DNA of 35,618 nucleotides, taken from contig JACQDF010000073.1 in NCBI GenBank assembly GCA_016201205.1, forward strand, positions 1 through 35,618, written 5' to 3'. Positions 30,304 to 35,618 of this stretch are shown here, in pieces. The notes beneath the pieces are model-generated. The model made no database searches, was not told where the DNA came from, and worked only from the letters and a program-made list of their open reading frames with translations. The position numbers were made by a program, and so were the translations under genes. The stretch is from Acidobacteriota bacterium (GTDB lineage: Bacteria; Acidobacteriota; Terriglobia; Bryobacterales; Bryobacteraceae). Position 1 is the stretch's first letter; every line of letters starts with the position of its first letter.

Positions 30304-31200
30304 CTAGTATTCGCCGCGCGAAGACAGCGTTGGGTGATCGTATGCTTCGGCAGGATACCGTCCACGCTCCCCACGGCTGCGGCGACCCGTCCATTCCAGG
30401 CGCATGTCCTCGCAGACCTCGTCGAGCATGGAAAGACTGGCGGCATGCTTCTCCATGGCAAAGGTCGTGAGCAGGAGATTGTCGCAGATCGCATTGATAA
30501 CACGCGGGATACCCTGAGCACGGCGGTGGACCTCGTGCATCACTTCCATGGGAAAGACGGTCTGGTCCGCCATGCCCGCCCGGTCCAGCCTCGAGAGGAT
30601 GTAGGCGAGAGATTCATCCTCGCGAAATGGGAAGAGCGTGGTCCGGAGAAGAATTCGCTGCTTGAGCTGGCGGAGATTGGGGGCATCCAGCTTTCGGTCC
30701 AATTCCGGCTGGCCGGCCAGGATGATCTGGAGCAACTTGCCGCGGCGGTTCTCGAGGTTCCCGAGAAGCCGTATCTCCTCGAGAACCTCCCATTCCAGAT
30801 TATGAGCCTCATCCACAATCAGCACGGTCGTACGGCCATGATCGACCTGCTGAAGCAGCATGTGGTTCAACGCGAACAGCACCTCGGTCTTCGAGTTGCG
30901 GTTGCAGCGCAGGTCCAGGTCGTAGGCGATCATTTCGAAGAACTGATCGGCGGTGATGCGGCTGTTGAAAACAAAGGCGAACTCGGTGAACTGGCTGTCG
31001 AGAAAATCGCGCAGGCACTCGAGCATCGTTGTCTTGCCGGTGCCCACTTCCCCTGTCAGCACGATGAAGCCTTTGCGGCTCTGAACCCCGTAAATGAGGT
31101 TCGCCAGCGCTTCTTCATGCATCGGACTGCGGTACAGAAAGGCTGGATCAGGACTCAGGTTGAATGGACTTTCCTTGAACCCGAAGAAGGCGTTGTACAT
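30304..31200 (-). CDS. ExeA/GspA-like AAA ATPase
   Basis: A 298-residue AAA ATPase that begins with the family's usual MYNAFFGFKESPFNLSPDPA. Walker A is GEVGTGKTT (50-58) and Walker B VLIVDEAHNL (126-135), followed by GNLENRRGKLLQIILAGQPE and a sensor region QRILLRTTLFPF. The group includes ExeA (type II secretion assembly) and ATPases linked to exopolysaccharide/exosortase loci or Tn7-like transposition. No peptidoglycan-binding domain follows here. Its neighbours are polysaccharide-type genes, so a cell-envelope role is more likely. ATG 31200 lacks a clear ribosome site but fits homologues; longer starts to 31269 are possible. Confidence 0.82.
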   Translation of the reverse strand: MYNAFFGFKESPFNLSPDPAFLYRSPMHEEALANLIYGVQSRKGFIVLTGEVGTGKTTMLECLRDFLDSQFTEFAFVFNSRITADQFFEMIAYDLDLRCNRNSKTEVLFALNHMLLQQVDHGRTTVLIVDEAHNLEWEVLEEIRLLGNLENRRGKLLQIILAGQPELDRKLDAPNLRQLKQRILLRTTLFPFREDESLAYILSRLDRAGMADQTVFPMEVMHEVHRRAQGIPRVINAICDNLLLTTFAMEKHAASLSMLDEVCEDMRLEWTGRRSRGERGRYPAEAYDHPTLSSRGEY

Positions 31201-31271
31201 AGGGGGGCCTGAACAGGAGCGCCGGAACCACCTGATTAGCATCCTACCACGACCCGGGGTCGTCTCCAACA

Positions 31272-31296
31272 GGCTCGTGGGCTCGTGGCTCGTGGC
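31272..31296. repeat. Short tandem repeat GGCTCGTG
   Basis: Three near-identical 8-9 base units (ggctcgtgg, gctcgtgg, ctcgtgg) immediately upstream of a TATAAT box. Possibly slippage-prone or an operator; no more can be said. Confidence 0.6.
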
Positions 31297-31311
31297 AATC
31301 TCGGGTCACCC

Positions 31312-31317
31312 TATAAT
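31312..31317 (+). promoter_or_regulatory. Consensus -10 box for the aminotransferase gene
   Basis: A perfect TATAAT 27 bases before the ATG at 31344. The -35 position falls in the CTCGTGG tandem repeat and does not match TTGACA, so an activator or extended contacts may be needed. Confidence 0.5.
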
Positions 31318-31343
31318 GAATGGGTGCCTGCGGATCAGGTTCC

Positions 31344-32477
31344 ATGATCAGACTTACCGTCCCCTCCATCGACCGGGAAGACCTGGATGCGGTTGCCCAG
31401 GTTCTGGCGAGCGGCTTTCTGATTCAGGGTGCCAAAGTAGCGGAATTCGAAGAGAAGCTTCGCGCTGAAACAGGCACACGGTACGTCATTGCGGTTTCCA
31501 GCGGTACGGCAGCGTTGCATCTGGCCCTGCTGGCGCTGGGAGTGGGGCCCGGCGATCTGGTGCTGGTGACCGCCTATTCCTGGATCTCGACCGCGAATGT
31601 CATCGAGTTGTGCGGCGCGCAGCCGGTGTTCGTCGATATTCAGCCGGACACTTTTAACATGGACCCGGTCCAGCTTGCCAGACTCGCCGACGGACTCATG
31701 AACCGCGCCGACACAGCGCAGCGGCTGAAAGCGATCCTGCCAATTGATGCCTTCGGGTTGATCGCCGACATGCCGGCCATCCAGGATATCGCGAAGCGTT
31801 ATGAGCTGCCAGTGGTCGAAGATGCAGCCTGCGCGTTGGGTGCAAGGCTTCATCAGAAGCCCGCGGGCGCATATGGCACTCTCGGAACCTTCAGCCTCCA
31901 TCCCCGCAAGGCGGTGACAACAGGCGAAGGCGGAGCAGTTGCTACAAACGAGGATGGTCTGGCGTGGAAAGTGAAAGCGTTGCGCAATCACGGCCTGGAT
32001 CCGGCTGCGTCTGCGCCGGACTTTGTCTTGCCCGGCTTTAATTACCGCATGACGGAATTTCAGGCGGCGCTCGGGATCACACAGCTCAAGAAACTGCGCC
32101 GGATCGTTGAACAACGCCGCAGGCTGGCCGCCAATTACGACCGTCTGCTGGCCGGCACCGAAGTCGTGCCTCCCGGCGCGCCGCCAGGCAGCGAGCCGGC
32201 CTGCCAATCCTACGTCTGCCTGCTGCCCTCGCGGGTTGCACCGGCGCGGGCGGAGCTGATTGCGGCGCTGAAGGAAAAGGGAGTCGAGACCACCATCGGC
32301 ACCTGGCACATGCCTCTGACCAGTTATTTCCGCAAGCGGTACGGATTCCGCCCCGGCGATTTCCCGGTCGCTGACCAGGTCTTTGCACGGACGCTTTCTT
32401 TGCCTCTGTATGAAGGATTGCGGCAGCAGCAGCAGGAAACCGTGGTGAGCGCTCTGCGGGACCTCATCGCTCCATGA
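31344..32477 (+). CDS. DegT/DnrJ/EryC1/StrS family aminotransferase
   Basis: A 377-residue PLP-dependent sugar aminotransferase. Family landmarks are FLIQGAKVAEFEEKL (25-39), SSGTAALHLALLALGV, VEDAACALGA (Asp160 to the PLP pyridine N), SLHPRKAVTTGEGGA with Lys189 as the PLP Schiff base, and FNYRMTEFQAALGITQL. The enzyme class transfers amino groups to keto-sugar nucleotides for envelope glycans. PIDAFGL replaces the usual PVHLFG. ATG 31344 is preferred to 31320 because homology starts there. It overlaps the next gene (ATGA). Confidence 0.88.
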   Translation: MIRLTVPSIDREDLDAVAQVLASGFLIQGAKVAEFEEKLRAETGTRYVIAVSSGTAALHLALLALGVGPGDLVLVTAYSWISTANVIELCGAQPVFVDIQPDTFNMDPVQLARLADGLMNRADTAQRLKAILPIDAFGLIADMPAIQDIAKRYELPVVEDAACALGARLHQKPAGAYGTLGTFSLHPRKAVTTGEGGAVATNEDGLAWKVKALRNHGLDPAASAPDFVLPGFNYRMTEFQAALGITQLKKLRRIVEQRRRLAANYDRLLAGTEVVPPGAPPGSEPACQSYVCLLPSRVAPARAELIAALKEKGVETTIGTWHMPLTSYFRKRYGFRPGDFPVADQVFARTLSLPLYEGLRQQQQETVVSALRDLIAP

Positions 32478-33439
32478 GGCGTCTTCCCGCCTGGCTCTCC
32501 ACGCTCACTAAGATCACCGTCGCTGCCGTGCTGATCGCGTGGATGTTGCGGCGCGGCGCTCTGGACCTCTCCGCCGTAGGGTCGGCGCTCACGCGCTGGC
32601 CGCTGATCCTGCTGATGGCGGGGATCTACTACCTTCAGCTTGGCCTGATCGCCTGGCGTTGGAGCCTCTTGCTGGGGGCCCAGAACATCCCGTTTCCGTT
32701 GCGTGATGCTTTTTCGCTTACGATGATCGGGATGCTCTTCAACCTGATCATGCCGAGTTCCATTGGTGGAGATCTGATGAAGAGCTACTATGTGCACCAG
32801 CGCGCGAAAGAGCGGTCGCCGGAGGCTCTCACGACGATTGTTCTGGACCGTGTTCTGGGGCTGCTTTCGCTGTTTTTCGTGGCGGCGCTGGCGGCGCTGC
32901 CGAGCCTGTTGGGCGGGACCGGCAGCGCGGCGCTGCCCACCTTATCCCTGTTCAGCGTGCTCGGAGCCGTGGGTGGAGTGGCCGCCCTCGGCATCGGCAT
33001 TCGCGCCGGCAGGAGCGCCGGCGGAATAGAACACTCGAACCGCCTGGTGAGGCTTCTTGTGCGCGGGGCCGGCTCACTGGGGCACTACTGGACCACGCCC
33101 TCGATACTGGCGGCAGCGACGGCTGCCGGCATGTTGTCGTTTGTCCTCTCCTGCCTGAACTTTTCCCTCGCGGCGCGGGCCGTGGGCGTGGTCGATCTGC
33201 CCATTCAGTTTCTTTTCCTCGTGCCGCTGGGACTCCTGACCACGGCGCTGCCGATCTCGCCTGCCGGAATTGGGGTTGGACAAGTTGCGTTTGCCGAGCT
33301 GTTCAGGCTGGCATCCGGTGGAGCCTTCACCTTCGGCGCCAACGCGTTCACTGTTTTCCAGACGGTGCAGTTCCTGGTGAACCTGACAGGGTTCTTCTTC
33401 TACGTTTCTTATCGCAACCCCGCCACGTCCCGCCCTTGA
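32474..33439 (+). CDS. Lysylphosphatidylglycerol synthase TM-domain/flippase-like protein
   Basis: A 321-residue integral membrane protein of the UPF0104/LPG_synthase_TM family with about eight helices. WRWSLLLGAQNIPFPLRDAF, the loop MPSSIGGDLMKSYYVHQ, VLDRVLGL and PISPAGIGVGQ are the conserved parts. The aminoacyl-transferase domain of MprF is absent; stand-alone members are seen with glycan genes and may move lipid-linked precursors. Coupled to the aminotransferase by ATGA, it likely takes part in the same surface glycan pathway. It converges with the glycosyltransferase gene after 3 bp. Confidence 0.85.
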   Translation: MRRLPAWLSTLTKITVAAVLIAWMLRRGALDLSAVGSALTRWPLILLMAGIYYLQLGLIAWRWSLLLGAQNIPFPLRDAFSLTMIGMLFNLIMPSSIGGDLMKSYYVHQRAKERSPEALTTIVLDRVLGLLSLFFVAALAALPSLLGGTGSAALPTLSLFSVLGAVGGVAALGIGIRAGRSAGGIEHSNRLVRLLVRGAGSLGHYWTTPSILAAATAAGMLSFVLSCLNFSLAARAVGVVDLPIQFLFLVPLGLLTTALPISPAGIGVGQVAFAELFRLASGGAFTFGANAFTVFQTVQFLVNLTGFFFYVSYRNPATSRP

Positions 33440-33442
33440 CGC

Positions 33443-34945
33443 TTATCGCGCGTAGACCTTATAGTAGCCGTCGTTGTACGCCAACCGGAGCTCCTGCTCG
33501 AGCAGGCGCCGGATGTGCGCGGCGACTTCCGGCCGGTAGCGCTGGAATCCCTGATAGTGCGACTCATAGGACCGCGCTTCCATAATGACAACATCGGCTC
33601 TCCGGCCGCTTCCATAGCCGAGCAGCGCGTCGTCGGAGAGCGGGCCGTCGAAGCTGATGGCAAACCCAAGCTCCGCGCTGCTCATCACCAGAAACGGTTT
33701 GTCCCTGTTCGCGTGGATCTGTTGCCTCACGAACTCAGCCATGGGCAGGAAGCTCTTGTGGTAGGGATCTTTTCGTACAGTGTTGGCGATCCAGCCGGCG
33801 TGCAACGCGATCAACACAACCGCGCTGGCGCAAGCGACCACGCGCTGCACACCGCCTCTGGCCCACGACGCCGCCACCCACAGCGACAGCGCCATCGCCA
33901 GGTACGGGGTGCTGTGAACCAGGTAGTAATACAGTTTTCCACTATCGAGCACCGCTATCGACCCGATCGCCGCGATTGTCATCCAGAGCAATGTCCGTTG
34001 TCCAGCATGATTTCGCACGGACCGGGAACAGATCGCTCCGACTACGCCGATCAGGTATATTGCCGGGATGAGAACTCGGAGGTAACTCACGCCGCTGGCG
34101 TACGAGGGGAGATAATAATCCCGATACTTCAGCGTGAATTCACGGACGAAAGTGTTTCCGGCGGACTCGGTCACGCCCACCCGTCCCGCGAGAGCGACTC
34201 CGAACTGCGCGCGAAACAAAGACAGGCCCGGAAGAATGTATGCGGCCGCGACCGCAATGCCCGCCAGATAGACCCCCATCGCCGTCGCCACATGCCGCCG
34301 GCCGATCCGCTTTCGATCCAGGTAGAAGATCAAGAACAGCACCGTAGTAAACCCGACCGCGCCCATCGGGTGGGTCAATCCCGCAGCCACGCCCAACGCC
34401 TGACTGACTGCGATTGCCAGGCAGAGACGCTGCTCCCGGAGCAGCAGATATGCGGCGATGGCGTTATAGGAAAGCCCGGCGCACATGATATCCATGCGCC
34501 CGTCTGAAGACGCGTCCAGAAAGGCGAAATCCGTGCTGATCAGCAGGATCGCCAGAGCAGCCGTGGACGCGCTATTGGTTAGTTTCCGTACGATGGCGAA
34601 CCATGCCGCCAGCACGGCCAGGCCCCACAACATCGAGGCTGCCCTCATCGTAAGAACATGCAGGCCGGCGATCTTGTACCACAGGGCGTTCACCGCTTCT
34701 TGTGCCGGGATCCAGATGTAGAACTCACGGTTGATCCCAGGCAGCTCCTTGCCGAGCATGTTGGCGTCGCCACGCGGATCCAACACAGAGATCCCGGTCT
34801 TGCCGTTGTGCAGGATGTTCCAGGAAATGTTCGCAAACCAGGCCTCGTCCGCCCAAGGCCTCTTGGTGTAAGAGAGCGCGCCGGCCAGCGCCAGGAACGC
34901 GCACACAATCGCAGCGAGATGGACCCGCGTACTGAGCAGCATCAA
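33443..34945 (-). CDS. GT39/ArnT-like membrane glycosyltransferase
   Basis: A 500-residue polytopic protein. The first periplasmic loop carries WADEAWFANISW with D33-E34, the catalytic acidic pair of dolichyl-phosphate-mannose/ArnT-type (GT-C) enzymes, followed by FYIWIPAQEAV. About ten hydrophobic helices occupy residues 80-400 and a soluble C-terminal part follows. Such enzymes transfer sugars from a polyprenyl-phosphate donor on the outer face of the membrane. The acceptor is unknown; the nearby DegT and flippase-like genes fit glycan assembly. The upstream neighbour on the same strand is a Csm5-like gene, 28 bp away, probably not functionally related. Confidence 0.82.
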   Translation of the reverse strand: MMLLSTRVHLAAIVCAFLALAGALSYTKRPWADEAWFANISWNILHNGKTGISVLDPRGDANMLGKELPGINREFYIWIPAQEAVNALWYKIAGLHVLTMRAASMLWGLAVLAAWFAIVRKLTNSASTAALAILLISTDFAFLDASSDGRMDIMCAGLSYNAIAAYLLLREQRLCLAIAVSQALGVAAGLTHPMGAVGFTTVLFLIFYLDRKRIGRRHVATAMGVYLAGIAVAAAYILPGLSLFRAQFGVALAGRVGVTESAGNTFVREFTLKYRDYYLPSYASGVSYLRVLIPAIYLIGVVGAICSRSVRNHAGQRTLLWMTIAAIGSIAVLDSGKLYYYLVHSTPYLAMALSLWVAASWARGGVQRVVACASAVVLIALHAGWIANTVRKDPYHKSFLPMAEFVRQQIHANRDKPFLVMSSAELGFAISFDGPLSDDALLGYGSGRRADVVIMEARSYESHYQGFQRYRPEVAAHIRRLLEQELRLAYNDGYYKVYAR

Positions 34946-34973
34946 ACTGAAGTCTCCCGCGCCGCCGGCGCCT

Positions 34974-35618
34974 CTACATCCCGAGCTCCAGTTGCACCCA
35001 CCCCGGCAATGCCGCCGGCTGGCCGTTCAGGAAAACCACGCGCCGTGTTTTCGGAAACGGCAGGCCGGTCTGGAGTGCGCGCTCATAGAATGGCATCTGA
35101 CGCAGAATGCGGCGGCAGGACTCGTTTTCGGTGTCGGGCGCGCTCACTTTCGAGAGCAACCCTGCGCCCTGGCCGATGGCCAGCAGGCAGGCGTTGGCTT
35201 TCTCACGCGCGGCAGCGACCTGTGCTTCGAGCTGCTGAAGGCTCGCATCCAGAATCCTGAGACCGGCGGTGGCGGCGTAACGCCTGTGAATGGCCAGCAG
35301 CTTTGCGGCAAACTGATTGGCTGCCTCCAGAAGCTCTCCGGGCTCGAGGATCTGCTTCCAGCGAAGGGCGCGCAGCAGATCGGGCTTGGCCAGATGCTTC
35401 CGCTCGAACCAGACTCCTTCAAACGCAGTGCCGGGAACCGCCATTTCGCAGAACGCCGGAGTGCTCTCCTCGAGGCGGCGCGCTTCGACACTGCCGCGTC
35501 CGGCCAGTTTCCAGCCCAATTCCAGCACGCCGGCTCCGCGCGCCACCAAAGTGGACGTCCGCAGCAGGAAAACTTTCATCGCCGACTGCGCGATCGGCGA
35601 GGAATCGGCAACTCCAAA
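34974..35618 (-). CDS. csm5: Csm5-like RAMP protein, type III-A CRISPR (5' end outside window)
   Basis: The frame is open to the window edge; 214 C-terminal residues are visible, about half of a Csm5. VADSSPI, EMAVPGTAFEGVWFERKHL, AANQFAAKLLAIHRRY, CLLAIGQGAGLLSK (Gly-rich loop) and LPFPKTRRVVFLNGQPAALP with a final GWVQLEL are the pattern of Csm5 RAMP proteins, which cap the 3' end of the crRNA in Csm complexes. An ATG at 35579 is internal, not the start: 13 further codons in frame continue the homologous block (FGVADSSPIAQSA). The rest of the Csm operon would lie beyond 35618. No CRISPR array is seen here. Confidence 0.75.
   Translation of the reverse strand, partial: FGVADSSPIAQSAMKVFLLRTSTLVARGAGVLELGWKLAGRGSVEARRLEESTPAFCEMAVPGTAFEGVWFERKHLAKPDLLRALRWKQILEPGELLEAANQFAAKLLAIHRRYAATAGLRILDASLQQLEAQVAAAREKANACLLAIGQGAGLLSKVSAPDTENESCRRILRQMPFYERALQTGLPFPKTRRVVFLNGQPAALPGWVQLELGM

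Noticed and set aside
29953..31212. A 419-codon plus-strand frame
   Set aside because: Antisense of the DUF2293 and ExeA-like genes, both of which have clear motifs.
1..35618. CRISPR array
   Set aside because: Despite the Csm5-like gene at the edge, no regularly spaced repeats were seen; the repeats present are single pairs of long copies.

Overview
The window looks like a chromosomal segment of a high-GC acidobacterium, probably close to Solibacter/Bryobacter (Bryobacterales). This rests on family content only: paired VWFA-related secreted proteins, a CxPxR sulfatase, a glutamyl-endopeptidase-like S9 peptidase, Gfo/Idh/MocA and PQQ/YVTN propeller proteins, a DUF2293 protein, and many twin-arginine (Tat) exported proteins beside tatA-tatC. 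Gene density is high and translational overlaps (ATGA, GTGA, TAGTG) are common.

Layout. 1-138: right end of an ISAzo13-like insertion sequence cut by the window edge. 276-4851: an MBL-fold hydrolase divergent from a tightly packed SMP-30 lactonase / Nudix / mutS2 operon. 4841-7096: two secreted VWFA proteins and a small overlapping ORF. 7212-7891: a small gene coupled to an N-terminally truncated nucleotidyltransferase-like gene. 7931-10054: a Rieske protein and a cytochrome b fused to two c-type haem domains, i.e. a quinol oxidoreductase. 10068-15982: SDR, S9 peptidase, DedA, Gfo/Idh/MocA, SDR. 16025-17724: a clear sigma70-type promoter, tatA and a tatC with an odd Pro-rich extension. 17822-18876: small basic protein, methyltransferase, tRNA-Ala(CGC). 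18812-19470: wreck of a flavin amine oxidase gene whose reading frame runs into the tRNA. 19476-24464: a PQQ-like propeller gene and a phosphofructokinase gene, once divergent neighbours, now separated by a restriction-modification cassette. 24461-27994: methyltransferase, sulfatase, YVTN lipoprotein. 28012-29062: small toxin-antitoxin relic and other debris. 29209-34945: DUF2293 protein, ExeA-like ATPase, DegT aminotransferase, flippase-like membrane protein, GT39-like glycosyltransferase. 34974-35618: C-terminal part of a Csm5-like protein, pointing to a type III-A CRISPR locus beyond the right edge.

The most striking signal is structural. Two separate addiction-type modules each sit exactly between long direct repeats copied from the host gene they interrupt. 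The restriction-modification cassette (20930-23161) lies between copies of the 5' end and upstream region of the PQQ-like gene (192 bp, and a 115-bp copy lacking 77 bp). The antitoxin/PIN-toxin relic (28012-29062) lies between 105-bp copies of the 3' end of the YVTN lipoprotein gene. Neither insert contains a recognisable transposase or integrase. In both, the protective gene (methyltransferase, antitoxin) is intact while the toxic gene (XamI-like endonuclease, VapC-like PIN protein) is broken. This fits insertion with long target duplication, followed by decay of the harmful partner.
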